A stretch of 64,000 bases of DNA from assembly GCA_964543795.1 (NCBI GenBank), contig CAZIZN010000031.1, positions 3,502 to 67,501 on the forward strand, written 5' to 3'. Source of the stretch: JACKIC01 sp964543795. GTDB lineage: Bacteria > Planctomycetota > UBA1135 > UBA2386. The translations under genes were made by a program, and so were the position numbers. Below the pieces are notes generated by a model. That model worked only from the letters and a program-made list of their open reading frames with translations, did not search any database and was not told the origin of the DNA. Below, in pieces: positions 53,259 through 62,839 of this stretch; within the stretch, counting starts at the first letter, position 1, and the number at the start of each line of letters is the position of its first letter.

Positions 53259-53552
53259 TCACCGCAGGATGCGCAGCAGTTCGCGCACCGTCGTGCCGGC
53301 CTCGACCGGATGACGCAGCGGGTGACGGTCGACGACCGCGTAGTGGTTGCGCCGGCCGTTGCGTTCGACGCTCAGGTAGCCGCCGTCGGCGAGGTCGGCG
53401 ACGATGCGCTGCACGGCGCGCTCGGTGATGCCCACGCGCAACGCCACCTCGCGCAGCACGAGGTCGGGGTCGCGGGCGAGGAGGACGAGCACGTGCGCGT
53501 GGTTCGTCAGGAAGGTCCACGTCGCGGGCCGCTGCGCGGATCGGCGAGGCAT
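53259..53552 (-). CDS. Winged-helix transcriptional regulator (97 aa)
   Basis: A 97-residue DNA-binding protein with an ArsR/MarR-like winged helix: HAHVLVLLARDPDLVLREVA, VGITERAVQRIVADLADGGY, then wing LSVERNGRRNHYAV. No metal-binding cysteines are present. Start placed at ATG 53552 (MPRRSAQRPATW). It is divergent from the SbtA-type transporter with 77 bp between, so it probably regulates that gene and itself. Confidence 0.88.
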   Translation of the reverse strand: MPRRSAQRPATWTFLTNHAHVLVLLARDPDLVLREVALRVGITERAVQRIVADLADGGYLSVERNGRRNHYAVVDRHPLRHPVEAGTTVRELLRILR

Positions 53553-53629
53553 CGCGGCATCGTAGCCCGAGATGCGAACGAGAAAACACGACATGGAAAT
53601 CGTATAACAGAGTTCGTAGGTTGGGTCGC
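53553..53629. promoter_or_regulatory. Divergent promoter between wHTH regulator and sbtA
   Basis: This 77-bp gap is AT-richer than its surroundings and contains TATAAC (53603-53608) 22 bp before the sbtA ATG, a reasonable -10 candidate. It should also hold the regulator's own promoter and binding site. Confidence 0.45.
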
Positions 53630-54607
53630 ATGGACTGGACCCTCCTGCTGGACAACCTGCGCAACCCGCCGATCCTGTTCTTCGCGCTCGGGGTGTTGGC
53701 CGCGGTGCTGCGCTCCCCGCTCGAGATCCCGGCCCCCGTCACCAAGCTCCTGGCGCTCTACCTGCTGTGGGCGATCGGCTTCAAGGGCGGGGTCGAACTC
53801 GCCGACGGGGGGCTCGGCGGCACGGTCCTGCCGTCGCTCGCCGCCGCCGTGGCGCTGGCCGCGCTCGCGCCGCTGCCGGTGTTCGCGTGGGCCCGGCGCA
53901 GGCTGCCGCTCGACGATGCGACGGCGTTGGCGGCGGCCTACGGGTCGATCAGTGCCGTCACCTTCCTGACCGCCTGCGCGGCGCTCGATCGCCAGGGAGT
54001 CGCCTACGGCGGCCACATGGTCGCGGCGATGGCCCTCATGGAGTCGCCGGCGATCGTCGTGGCTGTGCTGATGCGCCAGCGCCTGCTCGCCGGCAAGGAC
54101 GGCGCGGCGCCGGCCCCGCGCATGCGCACGCTGCTGCACGACGCGCTCTGCAACGGGCCCGTCGTGGTGCTGCTCGGCAGCCTCGCGATCGGTGCTGCCT
54201 GCGGCGAGCGCGGCTACGCGGCGATGCGGCCGTTGTGCACCGACGCCTTCCCCGGCGTGCTCGTGTTCTTCCTGCTCGACCTCGGCGTGCTCGCCGGCGC
54301 GCGCATGCGCGAACTGCGCGATCGGGCGGCCTTCCTGTTGCCCTTCGGCATCCTCGTGCCGCTCGCCCAGGCCGTCGTGGCCCTCGCCATGGCCGCCGTG
54401 CTCGGGCTCGCCGTCGGCGACGCGACCCTGCTGGCGGTGCTTGCCGCGAGTGCGAGCTACATCGCGGTGCCAGCCGCGATGCGGCTCTGCGTGCCCGGCG
54501 CGGAGACGTCGGTCTACGTCGGCGCCGCGCTGGGCATCACGTTCCCGTTCAACATCGTCGTCGGTCTGCCGCTCTACCAGGCGGCCGCGACGTGGCTGAC
54601 CGGGTGA
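53630..54607 (+). CDS. sbtA: SbtA-type sodium-dependent bicarbonate transporter
   Basis: A 325-residue membrane protein of the SbtA family: NPPILFFALGVLAAVLRSPL, LLALYLLWAIGFKGGVELAD, then GSISAVTFLTACAALDRQG and a second repeat VLAASASYIAVPAAMRLCVP. SbtA imports HCO3- with Na+ in cyanobacteria; in heterotrophs it may carry bicarbonate or a related anion. The PII-like partner SbtB is not adjacent; instead a divergent winged-helix gene is. Start at ATG 53630. Confidence 0.88.
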   Translation: MDWTLLLDNLRNPPILFFALGVLAAVLRSPLEIPAPVTKLLALYLLWAIGFKGGVELADGGLGGTVLPSLAAAVALAALAPLPVFAWARRRLPLDDATALAAAYGSISAVTFLTACAALDRQGVAYGGHMVAAMALMESPAIVVAVLMRQRLLAGKDGAAPAPRMRTLLHDALCNGPVVVLLGSLAIGAACGERGYAAMRPLCTDAFPGVLVFFLLDLGVLAGARMRELRDRAAFLLPFGILVPLAQAVVALAMAAVLGLAVGDATLLAVLAASASYIAVPAAMRLCVPGAETSVYVGAALGITFPFNIVVGLPLYQAAATWLTG

Positions 54608-54639
54608 GGCGGCCGCGGCCGCGCGGCGCTGCGGCGGCG

Positions 54640-55038
54640 TCAGCGTCGATCCGCGAGCACCAACTGCGGGATCTGCTCGAAGTGCGTGTCCCGCGTCGCG
54701 AGCGTCAGGCCGTGTTCGAGCACGAGCGCGGCGATCCACAGGTCGTTGGTCGGGATCGGCGTGCCCTGGGCACGCAGTTGGTTGTGCAGGGCCGCGTAGT
54801 GGTGCGTCGTCGCCTCGGTCGCGAACAGGACGTCGACGCCGGGCTTGGCCAGGAATCGCTGCAGCGTGCGTTCGTTGGCTCGCGTCTGGGCGCCGCCGGC
54901 GAAACCGGATCGCAGTTCGCCCACGACGACGAACGGCAGGAACACCGACTGCGCGTGGGTGACGAGCCGGACGACGTCGTCCTCGCCGCGGCAGAGGTCC
55001 GAGTAGCGATTCGTGTCGAGGGCGAGCCTCATCGCCAC
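54640..55038 (-). CDS. vapC: VapC-type PIN-domain toxin
   Basis: A 132-residue PIN-domain RNase. Acidic residues: LALDTNRYSDL (Asp about 8), VVVGELRSGF (Glu about 41) and TNDLWIAALVLEHG (Asp about 98) form the metal site. PIN toxins cleave tRNA or rRNA and are neutralised by the partner antitoxin, here encoded upstream with a 10-bp overlap. Confidence 0.92.
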   Translation of the reverse strand: MAMRLALDTNRYSDLCRGEDDVVRLVTHAQSVFLPFVVVGELRSGFAGGAQTRANERTLQRFLAKPGVDVLFATEATTHHYAALHNQLRAQGTPIPTNDLWIAALVLEHGLTLATRDTHFEQIPQLVLADRR

Positions 55039-55271
55039 AGTTCCGGATCGATGCGGCGGTGTTCGCCGAGGATCCGGTCCATCTCCGGGTCCTCGTGCCA
55101 GGTGCCGACGATGTCCGACACATCGCGTTGCGCCGGCACTTCGCCCGCGAGGCCGACGGCGCGCTGCAGCGCCTCGATCACGACCTCGTTGAGGGTCTTG
55201 TGCTGGCTCCTGGCCTGCTCGCGCAGCAGGCGATCGAGGCTCTTGGGCACGTTGCGCAGGGTGTATTGCAC
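55029..55271 (-). CDS. vapB: VapB-type antitoxin
   Basis: An 80-residue protein. The N-terminal YTLRNVPKSLDRLLREQARS is a ribbon-helix-helix (FitA/Arc-like) DNA-binding fold; the C-terminal acidic tail (GTWHEDPEMDRILGEHRRID) should wrap the PIN toxin. It likely represses its own operon from the region upstream of 55271. Confidence 0.9.
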   Translation of the reverse strand: MQYTLRNVPKSLDRLLREQARSQHKTLNEVVIEALQRAVGLAGEVPAQRDVSDIVGTWHEDPEMDRILGEHRRIDPELWR

Positions 55272-55381
55272 GCAGGCACTATCGGCAGGCAGTGAGGCGG
55301 TGTCCAGTAGGCTTGGAATACAAGTATGGACAATAGGATAGAGCGATGAAGTGGAGCGACCAGTCGCCCGCTGCGGCCGCG

Positions 55382-55993
55382 TCAGCGATCCGGCCGGGTG
55401 CGCTCGAGGGCCGACGACAGCGCCACCAGCGCGCGGTTGAGCAGCGAACGCACCGCACCCGGGCTGCGGTCGCCCATGAGCTGCCCCGCCGTCTCGCGCG
55501 AGAGGCCGGCGATGCGGCAGAGGCCGATCACCTCGCGATACTCCTCGGGCAGCCGTTCCATCGCCTGTTCGAACCGCAGCAGGTCTTCGGTGCGCATCGC
55601 CGCGAGCAGCGGCTGGTCCTGCAGCCGATGGACCGCGGCGACTTCGCCGAGGCTCTCCTCCAGGGACCGGTTCGCTTCGCGCGCGCTCGCGCGCTTGTCG
55701 GCGCGCCAGTAGCGCAGGCGGTCCTGGATCTTGTGGCGGGCCCAGACGCAGAGCCAGCCGCGGAAGGCCTCGACGCCGTCGGCTGCCGGCGTCGCTTCCT
55801 TGCTCAGCACCTCGCGGCAGACCGAGCTGACGATGTCCGAGCAGGACTCGTGCAGCCGCAGCTCGTGCGGCAGGTGGCTGCGCACGTAGGCGCGCACGAT
55901 CGGGAGGTTGCGCACGAGCAGTTCTTGCCGCGCGGCGGCGTCGCCGGCGCGGGCTCGGCGCACCAGGGCCTCCTCGTCGACCGGGTCGTCCAT
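55382..55993 (-). CDS. ECF-type RNA polymerase sigma factor (planctomycete type)
   Basis: A 203-residue sigma-70 factor: region 2 EALVRRARAGDAAARQELLV and FRGWLCVWARHKIQDRLRYW, region 4 AMERLPEEYREVIGLCRIAG and RETAGQLMGDRSPGAVRSLL. It is divergent from the Ser/Thr kinase gene at 56123 with 129 bp between, an arrangement frequent in Planctomycetes where such sigma factors are thought to be controlled by kinases. Start at ATG 55993 (MDDPVDEEAL). Confidence 0.92.
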   Translation of the reverse strand: MDDPVDEEALVRRARAGDAAARQELLVRNLPIVRAYVRSHLPHELRLHESCSDIVSSVCREVLSKEATPAADGVEAFRGWLCVWARHKIQDRLRYWRADKRASAREANRSLEESLGEVAAVHRLQDQPLLAAMRTEDLLRFEQAMERLPEEYREVIGLCRIAGLSRETAGQLMGDRSPGAVRSLLNRALVALSSALERTRPDR

Positions 55994-56122
55994 CCCGGCA
56001 TGCTCCCCGGTCGTTCCCGGCTCATCCAGGGCCCTGCTTCCGAGGTCCCGGGTTCGATGGCCCGGATCGAAGGTGGGTTCGCGTGACGCCGGCGGCCGCC
56101 CGACCATGTAGGCATAGCCACC

Positions 56123-59100
56123 ATGGAGCCGCCGCCGACCCAGGATCCCGATCCGGAGACCCGCCTCGAACGGATGCTGCTGTCGGTGCTCGACGCGCCG
56201 GAGACCCAGCGCGAGGCCGTGCTGGCCGCGGCGTGCGCCGAGGCGCCGGACCTCGCCGAGCGCCTGCGGCGACGGCTCGCCGAACTGTCGTCGCTGGGCA
56301 TGCTGGCCGCGCCGACCGAGGCACCCTCGGAGCCCGTTCGCATCGGGCCGTACCGCCTGCTCGAGGTGCTCGGCCGGGGCGGCATGGGCCTGGTCCACCT
56401 CGCCGAGCACGAGCCGTCGGGCCGGCGGATCGCGCTCAAGTGCATCCGCCCCGAGTTCCTCGGCAGCGAGCGGGCCCGCGAGCGGTTCCGCCGCGAGACC
56501 GAGGCGATCGCCAAGGTGCAGCACCCGGGCCTCGCCAGGCTGCTCGAAGCGGGCGAGGGCGAGGAGCAGCCCTACCTCGCGATGGAGTTCGTCGCGGGCG
56601 AACCGCTCGACGAACAACTGCGGCGCGCGCGCACGCTGGGCCACGGCGTCTGGAACCGGTCGCTCGGCGCCAGCGCGCTCGGGCGGCCGACGGCCGCGGG
56701 TGCGGGCGGGTCGCACGTGCCGTCGTGCGACGACGCGGTGGCGCTCGTCGCCGCGCTCGCCGAAGCGGTACACGCCGTGCACGAAGCGGGCGTCGTGCAC
56801 CGCGACCTCAAGCCGGCGAACGTGCTCGTGACGCCCGATGGCGCGCCGGTGCTCGTCGACTTCGGTCTCGCGCGCAACCTGCTCGACGAAGGGCCCGCGC
56901 TGACGCTCAGCAGCGACGCGATCGGCACGCCGGCCTACATGGCGCCCGAGCAGGTGCAGCCGCACGGCCGGGCGATCGATCGTCGCACCGACGTGCATGC
57001 GCTGGGTGCCGTGCTCTACGAGTGCCTGACGCTGCGGCCGCCGTTCGCGGGCAGGAGCCGCGAAGACACCTACCGCCGCATCCTCACCGAGGAGCCCGTC
57101 GACCTGCGGGCGCTGCAGCCGGCGGCGAGCCGCGACCTCGCCGCGGTCGTGCATCGGGCGCTCGCGAAGGAGTCGCGCCGCCGGTTCGCCGACGTGGCGG
57201 AGTTCGGGGCCGAACTGCGCCGCGTGCAGCGCGGCGAACCGACGCACACGAGGCCGCCGGGGATCCTGCGGCGCACGGTGGCCTGGGCCCGACAGCGCCC
57301 GACGCTGCTCGCGAGCGCCGGGGTCTTGTTCCTGGCCCTGGTCGTGGGGCTCGTCGTCGTGGTGCACCTGCTTCGGCAGCAGGGCGCGGCGTTGCGCACG
57401 CTCGAGGCGTCCGAAGCCGGTCGCATCGATCCGCGGCAGGGCGTGACCCTGGCCGCGTCGGCGCTCGACGACGGTGCTGGAGAGCCAGCGCGCAGCGCGC
57501 TCTACGCAGCACTCGCCGACGTGCGCCTGGCGCGCAGCTGGTCGCTCGCCAACACGGCAACGGCCGTCGCCGCGAGTGCAGACGCCAGCGTGCTCGCCGC
57601 AGCTCGCTTCGTCGGCCCCGCCGACCGCTGGCAGGGGCCACAACATCCGCTGGACATGTGGTCGGCGGTCGAACTGCGTCACGGCGACGCAGTGGTCGAA
57701 CTGATCGTGCAGGGCCGCACCCGCCGGCTCGTGATCGAGGACGCTACCGACCGCCTGCTCGTCGTGGGCCATCTCGAAACAGCGCGACTGTTCGATCTGC
57801 ACGGGCGGCCGGTCGCGGTGCTCGAGGCGCAGACGGCGGAGGTCCGCGAGCGCCTCGCGGGTGCCGACCCCGCGGTGCGCGCGCGGGTCGGCGTCGTCGA
57901 CGGCGGCCTGCAGGGCGACGTGGTGTTCACGGTCTGTCGCGACGGCCGGGTGCATTGCTACGACCTGTCCGGTGCGCCGCTCGCCGATCGGTGCTTCCGG
58001 CTGGCGCCGCGCGGCGAGGACGAATGGATCGCGGCAGCGCGCGACCCGGCTTCCGGCGACTTCCTGCTCGGCAGTCGACGCGGTCGCTGCGTGCGGGTGA
58101 GTGCCTCGGGCGAGGTCGTGCTCGAGGTGCTGGCTCTCGCCGGCCCCGCGGCGTTCGTCGCCTTCGCTCCCGACGGCGGCGCGATGCTCGCCGCGACGGG
58201 CTACCGGCGGCAGTGGGCGGACGTCGATCCGGTCGACGAACACACGCAGTTCGCGGCCGTGGTCCTGGCGCGCACGGCTCCGCCGACGTGGTTGTTCGGG
58301 CATGCGGACTACCTGACGGGCGCCTGCTGGTCGCCGGACGGCGCCGCGGTGTTGACGACGAGCGAGGACCGCACCGCGCGCGTGTGGTCGCTGCGCACGC
58401 GGCATGCCGACGGCAGCGTGCCCTGCCTCGTCCTGCCGCACGAGAAGGCGGTCGACCACGGGCTGTTCCTGCCCGACGGCGAACGGCTCGTCACGGGCAG
58501 CAACAGCCTCGACGCCGCGATCTGGGATCGCCGCGGCCGCCGCCTCGCCGAACTGCGGGGCCACGGCTCGGGCTGCTACGCCATGGCGGTCGTGGGAGAC
58601 GGCGAACAGGTGCTGACCGGTTCGCTCGATGCGCGGCTCCTGCTCTGGGACGCGCGCGCCCGCTGGCGTCCGGAGTGGATCTCCGACGTGCCGATCGCGG
58701 TTGCACTCTGGCAGCCGGACACGCCGCGCGTCTGGATCGTCCAGGTTGCGGGCCAGGTGCAGGGGTGGGCGCCCGAGGCGCGGGCGCCCGACCGTGCGCT
58801 CGACCTCTCGGACCGGCTGCATGCGGGGGAACTGCTCTGGTCCGCGGCGTGGCACCGCGGACGGCTGCTCCTCGGCACCAGCCGCGGCCGCGTGCTGGCG
58901 GTGGAACCGGACTCGGCTGCCGCGACGGTGTTCGCCGACGAGCCGGAACTCGATGCGGCCGGCGACCCGGTGCCAGTGCTCGGGCTCTGGGCCGGCGAGG
59001 CCGGGGTGATGACGAACTCGCCGCACGGCGTGCGCCGGATCGCGACGGCGGCCGGCCCGATCCCGGCGCGGGTCCTCGCCGACTCCACCGTGGCGGAGTC

Positions 59101-59620
59101 CTTCACGAGCTTCGCCTGGCGACCGGGCGGTTCCTTCGGCGTCGCCGGCACGACGCGGTCGCGCCTCGTGTGCTTCGACGCCGCCACCGGCGCGGCGCAG
59201 CCGTGGAGCGCCGCCGATCCGGGCAGCACGGTCATGGACGTCGCCTGGGGTCGCCGCGACCTGCTGTTCGCGGTCACCCGCGACGGACGGGTGTCGGCGT
59301 TCGATGCCGTCGGCCGGGAACTCTGGCATCGCGACCTGGGCGTCTATCTGTTCCGGCTGGCGTCGTCGTCGGACGGCGGGTTGCTCGCCGTCGCGGCCGG
59401 CGACCAACGAGTGCGTGTGCTCGACGTCACGGGCACCTTGCGTCTCACGCTGCCGCCGTTGCCGGGGCGCTCGCGAAGCCTCGCCTTCTCGCCCGATGGG
59501 CGGTTCCTGATGACGGCCAGCTACGAGGGTCACGTGCGCGTCTGGCCCCTGCTGCTCGGCGAGTCGGGCGCCGCGATCCTCGCTGGCTCGCCCTACCGGC
59601 GCTCGATCGAAGCGAAGTAG
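56123..59620 (+). CDS. Membrane Ser/Thr protein kinase with C-terminal WD40 propeller
   Basis: A 1165-residue Hanks-type kinase. Gly-rich loop VLGRGGMGLVHLAE (about 80), ALKC lysine, catalytic VVHRDLKPANVL (about 226), DFGLAR (about 246) and activation segment GTPAYMAPEQV. An insertion of about 30 residues (RTLGHGVWNRSLGASALGRP) lies between the hinge and helix E. One membrane helix follows (about 395-418, ASAGVLFLALVVGLVVVVHL), then WD40-like blades to the C-terminus (CWSPDGAAVLTTSEDRTARV, LAFSPDGRFLMTASYEGHVR). The propeller side is probably extracytoplasmic and senses or scaffolds partners. Divergent from the sigma factor gene. Confidence 0.93.
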   Translation: MEPPPTQDPDPETRLERMLLSVLDAPETQREAVLAAACAEAPDLAERLRRRLAELSSLGMLAAPTEAPSEPVRIGPYRLLEVLGRGGMGLVHLAEHEPSGRRIALKCIRPEFLGSERARERFRRETEAIAKVQHPGLARLLEAGEGEEQPYLAMEFVAGEPLDEQLRRARTLGHGVWNRSLGASALGRPTAAGAGGSHVPSCDDAVALVAALAEAVHAVHEAGVVHRDLKPANVLVTPDGAPVLVDFGLARNLLDEGPALTLSSDAIGTPAYMAPEQVQPHGRAIDRRTDVHALGAVLYECLTLRPPFAGRSREDTYRRILTEEPVDLRALQPAASRDLAAVVHRALAKESRRRFADVAEFGAELRRVQRGEPTHTRPPGILRRTVAWARQRPTLLASAGVLFLALVVGLVVVVHLLRQQGAALRTLEASEAGRIDPRQGVTLAASALDDGAGEPARSALYAALADVRLARSWSLANTATAVAASADASVLAAARFVGPADRWQGPQHPLDMWSAVELRHGDAVVELIVQGRTRRLVIEDATDRLLVVGHLETARLFDLHGRPVAVLEAQTAEVRERLAGADPAVRARVGVVDGGLQGDVVFTVCRDGRVHCYDLSGAPLADRCFRLAPRGEDEWIAAARDPASGDFLLGSRRGRCVRVSASGEVVLEVLALAGPAAFVAFAPDGGAMLAATGYRRQWADVDPVDEHTQFAAVVLARTAPPTWLFGHADYLTGACWSPDGAAVLTTSEDRTARVWSLRTRHADGSVPCLVLPHEKAVDHGLFLPDGERLVTGSNSLDAAIWDRRGRRLAELRGHGSGCYAMAVVGDGEQVLTGSLDARLLLWDARARWRPEWISDVPIAVALWQPDTPRVWIVQVAGQVQGWAPEARAPDRALDLSDRLHAGELLWSAAWHRGRLLLGTSRGRVLAVEPDSAAATVFADEPELDAAGDPVPVLGLWAGEAGVMTNSPHGVRRIATAAGPIPARVLADSTVAESFTSFAWRPGGSFGVAGTTRSRLVCFDAATGAAQPWSAADPGSTVMDVAWGRRDLLFAVTRDGRVSAFDAVGRELWHRDLGVYLFRLASSSDGGLLAVAAGDQRVRVLDVTGTLRLTLPPLPGRSRSLAFSPDGRFLMTASYEGHVRVWPLLLGESGAAILAGSPYRRSIEAK

Positions 59621-59695
59621 CACGGAAATCCGCGGCCCTCTCGTGACGTGCGGCGCGTCCGCACCATTGCCAGGGCAGACCCGGAGCACCTTTCC

Positions 59696-62242
59696 ATGCG
59701 TAGCCACACGATCCTGTTCCCGTTCCTCGTCGCCGCCGTGCCGGCACAGGACCCCCACGCGTTCCTGCCCAACCGCGGCCAGTGGCCCGCCGCCGTGCAC
59801 GCCGTCGTCGAACACGGCGCGCTCACGACCTGGCTCACGACGGCCGGCTTCACGACGCGCGTGCTCGTCGAGACCACGCCGCGCGATCCGCGCGGCGGGG
59901 ACGGACCCGATGCGCCGTTGCCGAGCGCGCGGACGGCGGTGCTCGACGTGGAGTTCGTCGCCGGCGGCGCGCCGCGGGCGGCGTTCGGCGAACGTCTGCC
60001 GGGCTCCGTCGGGTTCTTCCTCGGCGACGATCCGGCGGCCTGGGTTGCGGACGTGCCTCGCCACGCGGGTTGTGAGTTGCCTGCGGTCTGGCCCGGCGTC
60101 GACGTCGTCTGGGGCACGCGCGGCGCGCACGTCGCCTACGATCTGCGCGTCGCGCCAGCCGTCGATGCGCGCACGATCGGCCTGCGCCTGCGCGGCGCCG
60201 AGCGCATCGCCATCGGCGACGACGGTGCGCTCGAGCTCGACGTCGGCTTCGGGGTGCTGCGCCACGGCCGCCCGGTCGCGTTCCAGCTGCGCGGCGACGG
60301 CGTACGCGAGGAACTGGCGGCGGCGTTCGTGTTGCGCGGCGACGTCGTCGGCTTCGACGTGCAAGGGCGGGATCCGGCGCTGCCGCTCGTGATCGACCCA
60401 CCGCTGCTCTGGACCTCGATGCTCGGCGGCAACGGCAACGACGGAACCGCCTACCGGCAGGTGCTCGATCGCGACGCGGCGGGCAACCTCGCGATCTGCG
60501 GCTACACGGGCTCGACGAACTTCCCGGCACCGGGCGCGACGCAGGGCACGTGGGATGGCTTCGTGAGCGCGTTCTCGCCGATCGGCGTGCTGCTCTGGAG
60601 CGCGCGCATCGGCGGCACGCAGCCCGGCGACGAATGGCTGCGCACGTGCCGCTGGGACGGGGCGGGCGGCGTGTTCTTCGCGGGCAGCAGCGCGTCGGCG
60701 AACTACCCGACGACGCCGGGCGCCTACCAGCCGGCTCCCTACGGTCCGACGGGCCTCAACCACTGGGGCGACATGGTGATGGGCAGGCTCGCGCCGAGCC
60801 CGACCGGCATGCAGCTCGCGTGGAGCACGCTGCTCGGCGGCTCGGGTGAGGAGACCGCGAACGGTCTCGCCGTGCTGTCCTGCGGGCGGGTCGCGGTGAC
60901 GGGCTGGAGCGGTTCGACGGCGCCTACGCGGCCGCCGGGCCTCTGGACGCATGCGGGAGCGGCGCAGCCACAGTCGCGTGGCGCCTTCAACGCCTACTTC
61001 GCGATCTTCGACCCGAGCCAGACCGGAGCGGCGCAGTGTACGCACGCGACGTGGTGGGGCGGCACGGGCACCGACGACACGCCCGGCTGCCTCGTCGTCG
61101 ACGCCAACTGCCTGCTGGTCTGCGGCGGCTGGACGAACTCGACGAACGTCGCGACGACGGCGAACGCGATCCAGCCGACCTACCAGGGCGGCTCGCACGA
61201 CGGGTATCTCGTCGCGTTCGATCCGACGCTCTCGGCCGCGATCTACAGCTCCTACCTCGGCGGCCCTGGCTACGACCAGGCCAACGACGTTGCGATCGAC
61301 GCGGCGGGGCGCTGGGTCGTCGCGAACTGGACCGGCGCGGGCTTCTCGCCGTCGATCACGTTTCCGGCCTGCGCCTTCCAGCCCACACCGGGCGGCACGG
61401 ACGACGGCTATGCGCTGCTGCTCGATCCGTGGGTGCCGCCGGCCCAGCAGGTCGTCTGGGGCACCTACCTCGGTGGCACGCTGCGGGACGGCGTCAACGG
61501 CGTCGCGGTCGACGCTGCCGGCCGCATCACGGTCGTCGGTTCGGTCGAGACCGCGACGAGCACTGTGCCGTTGACGAACTTCCCGGTCTCCGCGTGGTGC
61601 GCCCAGCCGAGCCCCGCGAACGGCCCCGGCGGTACGGCGGGTCATTGGGACGCGTTCGTCGCGCGCTTCGACCCGCGTCGCTGCGGTGCGGATCAGCTCG
61701 TCTATGCGACGTTCCTCGGCGGCACGGGCTTCGACTACGCCTACGACGTGGTGCTCGACGAACGCAGCCGGCCGCTCGTCGTCGGCGCGACGAGTTCGGC
61801 GTGGTTCCCGCCGGGTGTCGGGCGACCCGGCGGCAACCAGGACATCTTCATCACCAGCCTCGACCTCGTCGCCACGGTCGCCGATCGGCTCGGGGCGCCG
61901 TCGCCCGCGTGCGGCACCGCCTTCCTCGACGCCTACCATCGCCAGATGCCGGGCGGGTTCGACGTCGCGTTCACGTGCAGCGCGGCGCCGCCGTCATCGG
62001 TCGGCTGGCTGCTGATCGGCTACCCGGACGCGATCGGCGCGACCTTCCCGGGCCTCGGCGTGACGAGCCACCTGGCGCTGAACGGGCCGATCGTCACGTT
62101 CGCCACATTCGCCACCGACGCGACGGGGCACGCGAGCCATCGCTTCACGGCGCCGCTGCTGCCGCCGGTCCACCTCGCCGTGCAGAGCGTGTGGCTCGGC
62201 GGCTGCTCGCCGATCGCGACGAGCGACGCGATCCGCTTCTGA
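59696..62242 (+). CDS. Secreted SBBP-repeat (beta-propeller) protein
   Basis: An 848-residue exported protein. Signal peptide MRSHTILFPFLVAAVPAQ, then an N-terminal region of the kind that precedes SBBP repeats (NRGQWPAAVHAVVEHG ... LVIDPPLLWTSMLGG). Repeats follow with Y-S/T-x-x-L-G-G at strand ends (IYSSYLGGPGYDQANDVAID, VWGTYLGGTLRDGVNGVAVD, VYATFLGGTGFDYAYDVVLD). The C-terminal domain (LGAPSPACGTAFLDAY to SDAIRF) resembles a module common at the ends of planctomycete secreted proteins. Function unknown; adhesion or matrix role possible. Confidence 0.88.
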   Translation: MRSHTILFPFLVAAVPAQDPHAFLPNRGQWPAAVHAVVEHGALTTWLTTAGFTTRVLVETTPRDPRGGDGPDAPLPSARTAVLDVEFVAGGAPRAAFGERLPGSVGFFLGDDPAAWVADVPRHAGCELPAVWPGVDVVWGTRGAHVAYDLRVAPAVDARTIGLRLRGAERIAIGDDGALELDVGFGVLRHGRPVAFQLRGDGVREELAAAFVLRGDVVGFDVQGRDPALPLVIDPPLLWTSMLGGNGNDGTAYRQVLDRDAAGNLAICGYTGSTNFPAPGATQGTWDGFVSAFSPIGVLLWSARIGGTQPGDEWLRTCRWDGAGGVFFAGSSASANYPTTPGAYQPAPYGPTGLNHWGDMVMGRLAPSPTGMQLAWSTLLGGSGEETANGLAVLSCGRVAVTGWSGSTAPTRPPGLWTHAGAAQPQSRGAFNAYFAIFDPSQTGAAQCTHATWWGGTGTDDTPGCLVVDANCLLVCGGWTNSTNVATTANAIQPTYQGGSHDGYLVAFDPTLSAAIYSSYLGGPGYDQANDVAIDAAGRWVVANWTGAGFSPSITFPACAFQPTPGGTDDGYALLLDPWVPPAQQVVWGTYLGGTLRDGVNGVAVDAAGRITVVGSVETATSTVPLTNFPVSAWCAQPSPANGPGGTAGHWDAFVARFDPRRCGADQLVYATFLGGTGFDYAYDVVLDERSRPLVVGATSSAWFPPGVGRPGGNQDIFITSLDLVATVADRLGAPSPACGTAFLDAYHRQMPGGFDVAFTCSAAPPSSVGWLLIGYPDAIGATFPGLGVTSHLALNGPIVTFATFATDATGHASHRFTAPLLPPVHLAVQSVWLGGCSPIATSDAIRF

Positions 62243-62289
62243 AGTCCGCTCCTCCCCAGTCGCCTCGAGCCTGACGCATCCACCGCTCC

Positions 62290-62787
62290 ATGCACCCGAC
62301 CCTCCTCGTCGCCGGCCTGTTGATCGCCGCGTGCCTGCCTTGCCTGCCGGCCCAACAGGCGAGCTACACCGTGTTCGCGGCCAGCACGTGCGCGTGGCCG
62401 CACACGCCGCACTTCGCGCACCGTGGTTCACCTCGGCTGGGCACCACGTTCGTCGTCGAGGCGCCGGGCACGTGCTGGACCACGTGCAACGACGGCGCGC
62501 AGATCGGGTGGGTGCTGACGGGCGTTTCGAACACCCAGGTCGGTGCCCGGGCGTTGCCGGTCGCGATCCCGGGCGTCTGCGGAGACCTGCTCGTCAGTGC
62601 GGAAGTCTGGACGGTGGCGCCGGCGGGCGGCGAGGTCGTCGACGTGGCGTTCGCGATTCCCAACGATGCCCGGTTGCTGGGATTGGTGCTCTATCAGCAG
62701 GTGCTGCTGCAGGTCTTCTCGGTGCAGCCCTGGCCGATGGTCCGCGAGTCGCTTTCGGCCGGCGCGCGGGCGGTGATCGGTTCGTGA
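62290..62787 (+). CDS. Secreted protein with planctomycete C-terminal-type module (165 aa)
   Basis: A 165-residue exported protein: signal MHPTLLVAGLLIAACLPCLP, then a compact beta domain (LGTTFVVEAPG, GWVLTGVSNTQVGARALPVA, ARLLGLVLYQQVLLQV) with four mature cysteines that could pair. Its layout resembles the C-terminal module of the preceding SBBP protein, which it follows by 47 bp. Function unknown. Confidence 0.72.
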   Translation: MHPTLLVAGLLIAACLPCLPAQQASYTVFAASTCAWPHTPHFAHRGSPRLGTTFVVEAPGTCWTTCNDGAQIGWVLTGVSNTQVGARALPVAIPGVCGDLLVSAEVWTVAPAGGEVVDVAFAIPNDARLLGLVLYQQVLLQVFSVQPWPMVRESLSAGARAVIGS

Positions 62788-62839
62788 CCGGTCGCGCGCC
62801 TGCGTCCACCGAGCGCAGGCAACGCGATCGGTCCGTGCG

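Noticed and set aside
55382..61939. A 2185-codon minus-strand open frame
   Set aside because: Antisense to the kinase and SBBP genes; a high-GC artefact. Only 55382-55993 (sigma factor) is real.
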